Assembly: GCA_045602655.1 (NCBI GenBank)
Contig: JAZSBY010000120.1
Coordinates: 1 to 19,838 of the forward strand
DNA from: Fimenecus sp045602655
Lineage (GTDB): Bacteria; Bacillota; Clostridia; Oscillospirales; Acutalibacteraceae
Length of the DNA stretch: 19,838 bases
Direction: 5' to 3'
Positions 6,779-14,271 of this stretch are shown here, in pieces (position 1 is the stretch's first letter; the number at the start of each line of letters is the position of its first letter). A program made the translations under genes and the position numbers. The notes beneath the pieces were generated by a model that did no database searches, was not told the DNA's origin, and saw nothing but the letters and a program-made list of their open reading frames with translations.

Positions 6779-8056
6779 TTATTTCTGCTTAATTACTGAC
6801 ATCGAAGAATTTTCAATATTAAACGCCTCTTTAAGACGACGGTTAATATCCTCTGCAGTAATGCTTTCAAGTATTTTAAGCTGGTCAAAAAGACCTTCTC
6901 CGTTAAAATATGCACTGATTAAAGAATTGCTTATTGAATCAATACTGTCAAAATCCATAATGAGGCTGCCGTAATGCTTTTTCTTGATTCTCTGGAAGGA
7001 GTCCTCATCAACACCTGTTTCCATAAGTTTTGTAATTTCTTTATTTATTCTTTCACGGACTTTTTCGTAATCGGCACTCTCACCGTTGAAGATATGGGCA
7101 GAATATCCGTAACCCTCAAAATACTCCGTATCAAAGGTTGTGTTGATTAAGTTATCATTAAGCATTTCTTCGTAGAGTGAAGATGTTGGTCCTGCAATAA
7201 TATCAAGTAAAATTCCGCTTTCCATTGATTCTTTAAGAGTTCTCAATGGAGTTTTGATATCCTCTTTAAAGCCGATTGCAAAAATCGGGAGAGCAACGGA
7301 CAAGTTTTTAATTGCTGTTTTTTCCACTACTGTTGCAGGTTCTTTGCAGAATTTACGCTCTATTCCCTTACTCTCTTTTGGTTTGAGCATTTTGTCGGCA
7401 ATTCTGAGTACTTGTTCTACGGTTACATTACCTGCAACTGCAAGAGCCATATTTGCAGGGTTATAGAATGTGTTGTAACACTCATAAAGTAAATCTGCAG
7501 TAATATGACTTATTGACTCAACTGTACCTGCAATATCAATTCTTACCGGGTGCTCATGATACATAGAGCGAAGCAACACGAAAAGGGATTCCCATCCGGG
7601 TTCATCCTCATACATTCTGATTTCCTGACCGATAATACCCTGTTCTTTCTGTACTGTCTGCTCTGTGAAATACGGATTGCTTACAAAATCCAACAATATC
7701 TCAAGAGATGCCTCAAAATTGCCCGTACAAGTGAAAAGGTAACAAGTTTTATCAAAAGATGTATATGCGTTTGCAGATGCACCGGTTTTTGCATATCTTG
7801 CAAAGGCATCCAGCTCTTCGCTTTCAAAAAGCTTATGCTCTAAAAAATGAGCAATACCCTCGGGAACCTCCGTGAATCTTTCGTTTCCCTGGAGTTTGAA
7901 GCAGGTGTCAATTGAGCCGTATTTTGTACCGAATACAGCATAGGATGAAGAAAAATTTTCCTTTGGATAAACAAAAATTTTAAAACCTGACTGATGGTCA
8001 ATTTCAAAATATGAATCCTTGAGGAGGTCATTTTTAATCTCTTTAATATTAGTCAT
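6779..8056 (-). CDS. M16 family zinc peptidase, YmfH-like (catalytic subunit)
   Basis: This 425-residue protein resembles the YmfH group of M16 (pitrilysin/processing-peptidase) metallopeptidases. The inverted zinc motif HxxEH is present as HFLEH at residues 70-74, with His70 and His74 as zinc ligands and Glu73 as base. Acidic residues in the segment EIRMYEDEP (145-153) can supply the third ligand. No signal peptide or membrane segment is seen, so it should be cytoplasmic. It is translated from an ATG that overlaps the preceding YmfF-like gene by eight bases, with GGGGAGG upstream. In known two-chain M16 enzymes one subunit carries the zinc site and the other is degenerate, and the adjacent gene fits that pattern. 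The substrate is unknown; small peptides or peptide precursors are typical for the family. Confidence 0.9.
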   Translation of the reverse strand: MTNIKEIKNDLLKDSYFEIDHQSGFKIFVYPKENFSSSYAVFGTKYGSIDTCFKLQGNERFTEVPEGIAHFLEHKLFESEELDAFARYAKTGASANAYTSFDKTCYLFTCTGNFEASLEILLDFVSNPYFTEQTVQKEQGIIGQEIRMYEDEPGWESLFVLLRSMYHEHPVRIDIAGTVESISHITADLLYECYNTFYNPANMALAVAGNVTVEQVLRIADKMLKPKESKGIERKFCKEPATVVEKTAIKNLSVALPIFAIGFKEDIKTPLRTLKESMESGILLDIIAGPTSSLYEEMLNDNLINTTFDTEYFEGYGYSAHIFNGESADYEKVRERINKEITKLMETGVDEDSFQRIKKKHYGSLIMDFDSIDSISNSLISAYFNGEGLFDQLKILESITAEDINRRLKEAFNIENSSMSVIKQK

Positions 8057-9326
8057 TGTTTTCCTCCCCTTTCAATAAATAAACTGTGTCAACGCTTACT
8101 TTCTTTGCACATTCAATTACTTGTTCACGGGTAACAGCGCCGATTTTCTTTGCAAATTCTTCTCCGCTGATAATTTCTTCATCACATTCCTGAGAACTAT
8201 AAAAATTACAAACTGCAACAGGTGAATCTTCAACCCCTTTAAATGCGTCGCAAAGAGCAATAATTGATGAGTTGAAGTCCTCGTCTGTGAACTCACCTTT
8301 TTTCATAATATCAAGTTGATTAAGAATCTCAGAAAGTGCTTTTTCGTAGTTTTCTTCTTCAATACCGCTTTGGATAAGAATAATTCCTTTTTCACGAATC
8401 AGCCTTGCACCACAGTAGTAGCAAAGGCTCATTTTTTCACGGACATTAAGGAAAAGTCTTGAATACGGACCACCACCAAAAATATCCGTCATAACTCGAT
8501 ATGCGAAATAGTTGTCATTTGAGTCTTTCATACCTGCACGAAGTCCGATTACAAGCTTTGCCTGGTTAACATCCATTTCTTCTTTAAAATAACGGATTTC
8601 CTCTGCCTCTGTAACAAAAATTGTTTCAAGAGTAGCAGGGTTTCTGTTTTCGATTTTTTCTGCAAATGCCTTAAACTTTTCCGTAAGCATTTCACCGTCA
8701 ACACTACCACAAGCAGTGATTACAACGGTGGCAGTCTGAAGCATATTGTTATAGGCATCTGAAAGTTGCTTGTTGTCAAGGCTTTTTACACCTTCTTCAA
8801 GTTTTTCATTGTCAATTCCGTAGGGCTCATCCTTACACATTAACTGACGCAAGCGAGAAACTGCATAAGCCCTTTTATCATTCTTCATAGCCTCAATATT
8901 CTCAAGAGTGAAACGAATTTCTCGTGCTGTAAAACCTTCATCAAAACCATTTTCCGTAGCATTTGGATTTTGAAGGATTTCTATAAGAAAATCAACTGCT
9001 TCCTCTGAAATGGAATTGCCGTCAAGGCTGAATTTATCGTCAAGAATTTCCATTGAAAACCTTATTCTCACTTTTTCACCAACAGTTGAAACCGTTGTAT
9101 CAAAGCAAGCATCGTACATACCCTCAACTTTTGAGTTGAAAGCCTTTACGGTATTGTATTGCTTTGAAGTATGCCCCATATAGGATGCGAGTACATTCTG
9201 TGCAGGAAAATACTCACCTATTGGCAGAAAGAAATCCACTTTAATACAGTTTGTTTTAAACTTATCACTTTTTACACAGAGCAGTTTTACACCTTTTGAA
9301 ATCTCTGTATACATTTTGTTGTTCAT
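8049..9326 (-). CDS. M16 family peptidase homologue, YmfF-like, lacking HxxEH
   Basis: The 425-residue protein is the same length as its downstream partner and has the two-lobed M16 layout, but no HxxEH motif. The equivalent N-terminal region (about residues 46-58) has ASYMGHTSKQY instead, so it should not bind catalytic zinc. The C-terminal lobe retains the substrate-binding segment FGGGPYSRLFLNVREK (283-298) followed by a Tyr pair at 303-304, the Arg/Tyr signature of M16 C-domains. It probably forms a heterodimer with the YmfH-like protein, as in processing peptidases and AlbE/AlbF-type pairs (inference). It is the first gene of the minus-strand operon. AAGGGTG eight bases before the ATG at 9326 supports that start. 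Confidence 0.88.
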   Translation of the reverse strand: MNNKMYTEISKGVKLLCVKSDKFKTNCIKVDFFLPIGEYFPAQNVLASYMGHTSKQYNTVKAFNSKVEGMYDACFDTTVSTVGEKVRIRFSMEILDDKFSLDGNSISEEAVDFLIEILQNPNATENGFDEGFTAREIRFTLENIEAMKNDKRAYAVSRLRQLMCKDEPYGIDNEKLEEGVKSLDNKQLSDAYNNMLQTATVVITACGSVDGEMLTEKFKAFAEKIENRNPATLETIFVTEAEEIRYFKEEMDVNQAKLVIGLRAGMKDSNDNYFAYRVMTDIFGGGPYSRLFLNVREKMSLCYYCGARLIREKGIILIQSGIEEENYEKALSEILNQLDIMKKGEFTDEDFNSSIIALCDAFKGVEDSPVAVCNFYSSQECDEEIISGEEFAKKIGAVTREQVIECAKKVSVDTVYLLKGEENND

Positions 9327-9357
9327 TAGTTTGTCACCCTTATTATATAGATAATTT

Positions 9358-9386
9358 AATATACCACATTTTATCTGTTTTTTCCA
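9358..9386 (-). promoter_or_regulatory. Candidate promoter of the M16-lgt-folD operon
   Basis: On the minus strand TGGAAA (complement of 9381-9386) and TATATT (complement of 9358-9363) are spaced by 17 bases, and the -10 box is preceded by TGG, giving an extended -10 (TGn). It lies about 30 bases upstream of the first ATG of the operon. The -35 box is weak, so this is a plausible rather than firm call. Confidence 0.45.
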
Positions 9387-9490
9387 CTATTTTGCAAATT
9401 TACTTTTCCTTATTTTTCAATTATTTTTTCCTCTTTGGTATAAATTACTCTTTTTACCACTAAAATATAGTTGTAGTAACACAAAAATCG

Positions 9491-9519
9491 TTGACTTTAT
9501 CTTTAATTTAGACTAAAAT
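9491..9519 (+). promoter_or_regulatory. Promoter of the radical SAM gene
   Basis: TTGACT (9491-9496) and TAAAAT (9514-9519) are separated by 17 bases, each one base from consensus. Transcription would begin near 9526, about 31 bases before the chosen ATG at 9557. Together with the promoter at 9358-9386 it makes this 230-base gap a divergent regulatory region. Confidence 0.7.
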
Positions 9520-9556
9520 AGATAAGATATCAAAAAATATTATGAAAGGAAGCATT

Positions 9557-11014
9557 ATGAAAGTAGTTTACAATCTTCAAAAAGCAAGTCTTGGCTTTAC
9601 CCTTGACCGTTTGCTTAAATACATCGACAAAGACCCACAAGCTAATATTGTAAAACTAAGTAAAAAGATTGAGCCTATCTTCAACAAAATTTTCCCACCT
9701 GAGAATTTTAAAAAAATTCAGGCGGTGGCACAGGATAAGGATAATATCTGGACACAATTTGCTATCAGTCTTGTAAATGATATTGACAGAAATGTGCTTA
9801 AACAGATGCTTCTTTCTTTTGGTATTGATGCAGGTCTATACGGCACAAAGGCAGTAAGAGCAAACCGTGAGAAATATAAGTGTAATATTCCTTTCAACAT
9901 TCTTTTTGACCCTACAAGTGCCTGCAACCTTAACTGTAAAGGTTGTTGGTCAGCAGAATATGGTCACAAACAGAATTTAACCCTTGATGAGATGCAGAGC
10001 ATTGTTACTCAAGGCAAGGAATTAGGATGTCATTTCTATTGGCTTACTGGTGGCGAGCCCCTTATTAAGAAAAAAGAGGTTTTAAAAATCTGCGAAGATA
10101 ACAAGGATTGTATTTTCCTTATTTTCACCAATGCTACTCTTGTTGACCAGGCTTTTTGTGACGAGATGAATCGTATCGGCAACATCACTCTTGCGTTGAG
10201 CCTTGAAGGTAATGAGGAGTCCAATGACTGGCGTCGTGGCAAAGGTGCTTACGAAACAACACTTAAAGCCATGGATTTACTTAAAAAGAACAAGTGTATT
10301 TTCGGTCTTTCTGTTTGCTACACGAGAAAAAATCTCGCAACTGTTACAAGTGACGAGTTTGTTGATTTTGCCATTGAAAAAGGTGCTAAATATATGCTCA
10401 ATTTCAACTATATGCCAGTAGGCTATGGTGGAGATAAAGAGCTTATTCCTACACCTGAACAGAGAAAAGAACTCTACTTCTGGAATAAGAAAATGCGTAA
10501 CGGTAAAACCGGCAAACCGATTTTCATTATGGATTTCCAGAATGACGGTGAATATGTGGGCGGTTGCATCGCAGGTGGACGAAACTATTTTCACATTAAC
10601 TCTGCAGGTGATATTGAGCCGTGTGTGTTCATTCACTTCTCTGACTCAAACATCCGTACACACACACTTTTAGAGGCACTACAACGACCTCTGTTTATGA
10701 CATATTATAAAAATCAACCATTTAACGATAATCATCTTCGTCCTTGTCCAATGCTTGAAAATCCCGAAAGACTTCGTGAGATTATCAATGCAACCGGTGC
10801 AAAATCTTCCGACCTTCAACATCAGGAAACTGTTGAGGAACTTTGCAGTAAATGTGACGAATACGCAAAGGACTGGGCTCCTGTTGCTGAGGAAATCTGG
10901 AACAGCACAAAGCACCGAGATACCCACACACAGTATTATCGTGATACTGAAGAAGGCAAGGCGGAATTCAGCGGTTGTACAGGCAACTGTGCAAACTGTA
11001 ACGCCCATAAATAA
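9557..11014 (+). CDS. Radical SAM/SPASM-like protein, substrate unknown
   Basis: The 485-residue protein has an N-terminal helical region of about 110 residues, then a radical SAM core with CNLNCKGC (Cys123, Cys127, Cys130) binding the SAM-cleaving [4Fe-4S] cluster and GGEP at 165-168 contacting SAM. Later cysteines follow SPASM spacing, in GGCIAGG, EPCVFIH, RPCPM and LCSKC blocks, and suggest auxiliary iron-sulfur clusters. The last 13 residues contain a further CTGNCANC cluster (Cys474, Cys478, Cys481). The start was set at 9557 because AAGGA lies seven bases upstream; an ATG five codons earlier has no such site. It is a single-gene transcript with its own promoter and terminator, divergent from the M16 operon. 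I recognise the sequence type as common in Clostridia but know of no assigned reaction. Confidence 0.9.
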   Translation: MKVVYNLQKASLGFTLDRLLKYIDKDPQANIVKLSKKIEPIFNKIFPPENFKKIQAVAQDKDNIWTQFAISLVNDIDRNVLKQMLLSFGIDAGLYGTKAVRANREKYKCNIPFNILFDPTSACNLNCKGCWSAEYGHKQNLTLDEMQSIVTQGKELGCHFYWLTGGEPLIKKKEVLKICEDNKDCIFLIFTNATLVDQAFCDEMNRIGNITLALSLEGNEESNDWRRGKGAYETTLKAMDLLKKNKCIFGLSVCYTRKNLATVTSDEFVDFAIEKGAKYMLNFNYMPVGYGGDKELIPTPEQRKELYFWNKKMRNGKTGKPIFIMDFQNDGEYVGGCIAGGRNYFHINSAGDIEPCVFIHFSDSNIRTHTLLEALQRPLFMTYYKNQPFNDNHLRPCPMLENPERLREIINATGAKSSDLQHQETVEELCSKCDEYAKDWAPVAEEIWNSTKHRDTHTQYYRDTEEGKAEFSGCTGNCANCNAHK

Positions 11015-11021
11015 GAACCCG

Positions 11022-11052
11022 ACCCGTCAACGCATAAAAAATGCGGACGGGT
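11022..11052. repeat. Long hairpin immediately after the radical SAM stop codon
   Basis: ACCCGTC (11022-11028) pairs with GACGGGT (11046-11052), and inside it CGCAT (11031-11035) pairs with ATGCG (11041-11045). This gives 12 base pairs with a two-base bulge (AA) and an AAAAA loop. It starts eight bases after the stop codon. No T-run follows, so it is more likely an mRNA 3'-end protecting element or dispersed palindrome than a terminator by itself. Confidence 0.55.
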
Positions 11053-11083
11053 ACCCCGGAACCTTGTTGTTTCACAATAATAA

Positions 11084-11120
11084 AATGACCACATTCCTAC
11101 AAAGGTTTGTGGTCGTTTTT
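11084..11120. terminator. Bidirectional terminator between radical SAM gene and zinc-ribbon gene
   Basis: AATGACCACA (11084-11093) pairs with TGTGGTCGTT (11108-11117) with one G-T wobble, around a 14-base loop, followed on plus by TTTTTGTTT. On the minus strand the same stem is followed by TTTTATTATT. It lies between two convergent genes, and both readings have a U-rich tail. Confidence 0.75.
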
Positions 11121-11160
11121 GTTTATCAGTTGGTGAATGTTTATTTCGACAAGGTCAAAT

Positions 11161-11595
11161 TTATGTCTTTTTTACTACCTTCATTCTGCATTTTGGACAG
11201 GTGATTTCAATTTTACCTCTTCCCTTTGGCACCCTCATTACTGTTTTACAATTTTTACACCTAAAATATCTGTGTGTTTTTCTGTCACGGATTTTACTGC
11301 CCAGAAGTTTAAGTTCTGCTCTTGGCTTTTCCGACCACCTAAAGTACCAATTCAGTTCTTTTCGCCTTGCATCATAATTTTTTGACATTGTCCTGAAAAG
11401 AGAATAAAAAATTACTGCAAGCCCTATAAAATACATAAATCGCAAAGACTTAAAATTACCTAGAAATGTGAAAATCAACGACACAACAAGCAAAAACAAT
11501 GTGAATTGGTCACTACCGTATCTCCCTGTCATAAACTGTTGCATTTTTATTGCAAATCGTTGAAAAGCCACTTGCAAACGCTGTAAAAAATTCAT
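11161..11595 (-). CDS. Small membrane-anchored zinc-ribbon protein
   Basis: The 144-residue protein is highly basic. Two hydrophobic segments at about residues 31-47 and 50-67 should form a membrane hairpin. A basic linker (about 70-108) leads to a C-terminal zinc ribbon with two CxxC knuckles, CKNC (113-116) and CPKC (133-136), ending in a Lys-rich tail. The ribbon would face the cytoplasm if both ends are inside. The ATG at 11595 follows AAGGAAG seven bases upstream. The gene is isolated, convergent with the radical SAM gene and downstream of GH2 on the same strand but with its own extended -10 promoter. Function unknown; zinc ribbons of this kind often bind nucleic acid or protein partners. 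Confidence 0.82.
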   Translation of the reverse strand: MNFLQRLQVAFQRFAIKMQQFMTGRYGSDQFTLFLLVVSLIFTFLGNFKSLRFMYFIGLAVIFYSLFRTMSKNYDARRKELNWYFRWSEKPRAELKLLGSKIRDRKTHRYFRCKNCKTVMRVPKGRGKIEITCPKCRMKVVKKT

Positions 11596-11628
11596 CTGAT
11601 ATCTTCCTTATTTAAGTAGTGCAAATAT

Positions 11629-11637
11629 ATTATATCA
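11629..11637 (-). promoter_or_regulatory. Extended -10 promoter of the zinc-ribbon gene
   Basis: On the minus strand the sequence reads TGATATAAT (complement of 11629-11637), a perfect -10 hexamer with a TGn extension. It lies about 34 bases upstream of the ATG at 11595. No recognisable -35 hexamer is present at the usual distance, which is tolerated when the extended -10 is intact. Confidence 0.5.
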
Positions 11638-11744
11638 TAATTGTGTGGAAAAATTTACCTTATTTTTAATTTTGTATGAACAAATACAGGGCGTCAGATA
11701 GACAATTTGTGTCGATTTATATACGAACTTTTCAAGTGATTGTG

Positions 11745-11763
11745 GCATTTGCCCTACAAATGC
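11745..11763. repeat. Perfect 7-bp palindrome around CCCTA
   Basis: GCATTTG (11745-11751) and CAAATGC (11757-11763) are perfectly complementary around the loop CCCTA. It lies nine bases from the GH2 terminator hairpin at 11772-11794, and contains the CCCTACAA string shared with other intergenic palindromes here. Function unknown. Confidence 0.45.
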
Positions 11764-11771
11764 AATAAAAC

Positions 11772-11794
11772 AGGGGTGTCGGACGGACACCCCT
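11772..11794 (-). terminator. Terminator of the GH2 gene
   Basis: AGGGGTGTC (11772-11780) and GACACCCCT (11786-11794) form a perfect 9-bp G/C-rich stem with a 5-base loop. On the minus strand it begins 18 bases after the GH2 stop codon at 11813 and is followed by GTTTTATTG. This is a convincing intrinsic terminator position. Confidence 0.75.
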
Positions 11795-11812
11795 TACGAT
11801 GTTTTAAACTTT

Positions 11813-14047
11813 TTATGCTTTTTTGATTTGATTAAGCTTTGCATTAAGGTCTAAAAGCTCTTCCTTGTTCATTTTAAGACCTGTCATACCAAGCATACCG
11901 ATAAGGCGAAGCACTGTAAATCCACCCATCATCTGCATTATACCATCATTCATTTCAAAGCCGCCTTCACCTGCACTTTGCTTTGCAGCTTCTGCGATTG
12001 GCCCCATAATCTGACCAAAGAGTGCCTGACCTGCAGGTACCATAAGCAATTCGCTCATTTTTGAATTAAGTGAAAGATAACCGTCAACCTCTGTAACATC
12101 AAACCAGTTGAGAATTGCACCCTTTTCTTTAAGTCGGTAATCTTCATTGAAGGTATCAACCTTGCGAATTAAGGATTCGTCACCATATTCGCCTGCAATT
12201 GCCTGAATTTTGGTAACACTCTTATTTGGCACATTGAAGTAGAAAAAGTGATTTTCACTTGCCTGTTTTTCAAGGAGTTCGCCATTTACATAAAGCTCAA
12301 CTTCAGGCTGATTGGAGTAAACAGTAATTTTTGTTACATCTTCAACTCTGTCAACATAACGCTTGCCGCAGATATGCACAAACGGGTCGTCTGAAAGCCA
12401 CGCTTTATAAGCATAGAAGGAATCCTTTTTATATTTACGGTCAAAGGTCATAAGTCCTTTATGATTCTGTCCGTTTTCGCCACCCTCTGCACGAGCATCT
12501 GCACCGAAGTCAAACATATTCCAAACATGGGTTGCCCAGATATATTTTCTCCCGAACAACTGTTTAATAAGTTCCTCGTGGTAATATGCCTGATATTCCT
12601 CTGTATAATCACCTTGCTGTGGGTTGGATGTGTGCCAGTTAAGTGCTTCACAACCGTATTCACTCATACCAACAGGAATGTTAGGGAATTTAGCGTGGAA
12701 ATTATCAAACCAAGGACCATTCATACTTGTGTCGCCACCATACCAACCGAAATAATGGTTGTGTGAAACAACATCAGGAATCTGAATGTACGGGTCGTCA
12801 AGACTGCACATTGAAACAACTGCAATAGTTGTAAGTCTTGTTTTGTCCATCTCGTGGCAAAGGTCATTGAGAATTTTGTGATTTTCAATAAGGTCGTCAT
12901 CAGAGCCATTCATTGAAATCTCGTTTGAAAGCCCCCAAACAACGATTGACGGATGGTTATAATTCTGAACAATAAGTTCTTTCATCTGTGAAATTGTGTT
13001 TTCACGGCCTGTTGGCATATGCTTTGAGATATATGGAATCTCTGCCCAGATTACCATACCATATTCATCACAAAGGTCATAGAAATACTGGTCATGCTGA
13101 TAGTGAGCCAAACGGATTGTGTTTGCACCCATTTCATAGATAAACTCCATATCTTCCTTGTGATGTTCAGGAAGAAGGGCATTACCATAGCCCCACCTGT
13201 CCTGATGGCGTGAAACACCACGGAGAGGATATTCCTCACCATTGAGGATAAAGCCTTTTTCAGGGTCAATCTTAAATGTACGGCAACCAAATCTTGCAGA
13301 AATATTATCAACAACATCTTCGCCGTTCACAAGCTCAACCTCTGCTGTATAGAGATATGGATTATGTCTGCCGTTCCACAATACAACATCTTTGATTTCA
13401 AGAGAAATCTTATGGTCTGTTGACTTGCCTGCTGCAACAACAATTCCACTCTTATCTTTTATTACATAATTTACTGATTGACCGTCTTTTTTGTTTGTGA
13501 TGAAAGTGTCAATTTCAACAACTGCATCAGTGCCTTTAACCGTTGGTGTAATTTTAAGACCCGGTCCACCATAATAGTCAAGGTCAAAATGACTTTCGTT
13601 TACTGCAATAATACTTACATTTCTGTAAATACCGCCATAGAATGTGAAGTCTGCCATCTGCGGGTAAACTGTTTCGTTTGCAGAGTTATCAACAAGAATT
13701 CCGAGTCTTGTTCCTTTTTTAAGTTCATCCGTGATGTCAACTCTCCAAGTAGAATAACCACCATCGTGGGATGCAAGCTTGTTACCGTTCATATAAACGG
13801 TAGCAGATGAGTTTGCACCGTTGATTTCAAGGTAGTATCTGTCCGCTGTGGGAATTTCTTCCATATCAATGTCTTTTACATAGCAACAAGTACCACGATA
13901 ATAATCGTTGCCACCGTCCTGACCGTCGATTGCATTCCAACAATGGGGGATATTTACAAAATCCCAATCAACAGGTGTTGTTGCAGGTACTTCGTTAATA
14001 CCCTTGCGGAATGACCATTTGCGATTTAAACTAATAACTTTTCTCAT
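11813..14047 (-). CDS. GH2 glycoside hydrolase (beta-galactosidase/beta-glucuronidase family)
   Basis: This 744-residue retaining glycosidase starts at the ATG at 14047, with AAGGAAG ten bases upstream; an in-frame ATG 14 codons earlier is poorly placed. The N-terminal sugar-binding jelly-roll spans about 1-150, an immunoglobulin-like domain about 160-255 and the TIM barrel about 256-555. The acid/base is Glu376 in GLSNEIS and the nucleophile Glu463 in GMSEYG. NHK at 528-530 sits where beta-glucuronidases have their carboxylate-recognising NxK, but related GH2 enzymes also have NxK-like strings, so substrate is open. A further beta domain covers about 565-640. The last ~100 residues, with a Met/Gly-rich hydrophobic stretch (700-725) and an amphipathic C-terminal helix, are not part of a standard GH2. 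No signal peptide is seen, so it should act on imported oligosaccharides or glucuronides. The gene is monocistronic with its own terminator. Confidence 0.93.
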   Translation of the reverse strand: MRKVISLNRKWSFRKGINEVPATTPVDWDFVNIPHCWNAIDGQDGGNDYYRGTCCYVKDIDMEEIPTADRYYLEINGANSSATVYMNGNKLASHDGGYSTWRVDITDELKKGTRLGILVDNSANETVYPQMADFTFYGGIYRNVSIIAVNESHFDLDYYGGPGLKITPTVKGTDAVVEIDTFITNKKDGQSVNYVIKDKSGIVVAAGKSTDHKISLEIKDVVLWNGRHNPYLYTAEVELVNGEDVVDNISARFGCRTFKIDPEKGFILNGEEYPLRGVSRHQDRWGYGNALLPEHHKEDMEFIYEMGANTIRLAHYQHDQYFYDLCDEYGMVIWAEIPYISKHMPTGRENTISQMKELIVQNYNHPSIVVWGLSNEISMNGSDDDLIENHKILNDLCHEMDKTRLTTIAVVSMCSLDDPYIQIPDVVSHNHYFGWYGGDTSMNGPWFDNFHAKFPNIPVGMSEYGCEALNWHTSNPQQGDYTEEYQAYYHEELIKQLFGRKYIWATHVWNMFDFGADARAEGGENGQNHKGLMTFDRKYKKDSFYAYKAWLSDDPFVHICGKRYVDRVEDVTKITVYSNQPEVELYVNGELLEKQASENHFFYFNVPNKSVTKIQAIAGEYGDESLIRKVDTFNEDYRLKEKGAILNWFDVTEVDGYLSLNSKMSELLMVPAGQALFGQIMGPIAEAAKQSAGEGGFEMNDGIMQMMGGFTVLRLIGMLGMTGLKMNKEELLDLNAKLNQIKKA

Positions 14048-14204
14048 AAATATAATGCTTCCTTTCTTTTTAAGTGTAACCTTATACATCTATATTTTAA
14101 CGGATTTTACTGTTTTTAGTGAGTAGAATTTTTATGGATTTGTGGATTATTTATTGCTAATTACCTTTACACATAAACTAACACATTTTTATTTTTATTT
14201 GATA

Positions 14205-14233
14205 TTGTATTATCTGGAATTGTTTGTTATAAT
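14205..14233 (+). promoter_or_regulatory. Promoter of the tmk-mltG operon
   Basis: TTGTAT (14205-14210) and a perfect TATAAT (14228-14233) are separated by 17 bases, and TG at 14225-14226 makes an extended -10. Transcription would begin near 14240, about 30 bases before the first ATG. It is the only good promoter I see for the seven-gene plus-strand cluster. Confidence 0.7.
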
Positions 14234-14271
14234 ATATTCTGTATAATTAGGTGAATAATGAGGATTTTTAG

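Noticed and set aside
9327..9556. Possible precursor-peptide gene between the M16 pair and the radical SAM gene
   Set aside because: Read on both strands, the gap is AT-rich promoter sequence with frequent stops; I found no start with a ribosome binding site followed by a peptide-length frame.
10277..10636. 119-codon minus-strand frame within the radical SAM gene
   Set aside because: Antisense shadow of a gene with clear radical SAM motifs; no upstream ribosome binding site noted.
14048..14204. Riboswitch or sigma-A promoter upstream of the GH2 gene
   Set aside because: The minus-strand sequence has several AT-rich -10-like strings but none with a matching -35 box, and I could not find a conserved riboswitch core.
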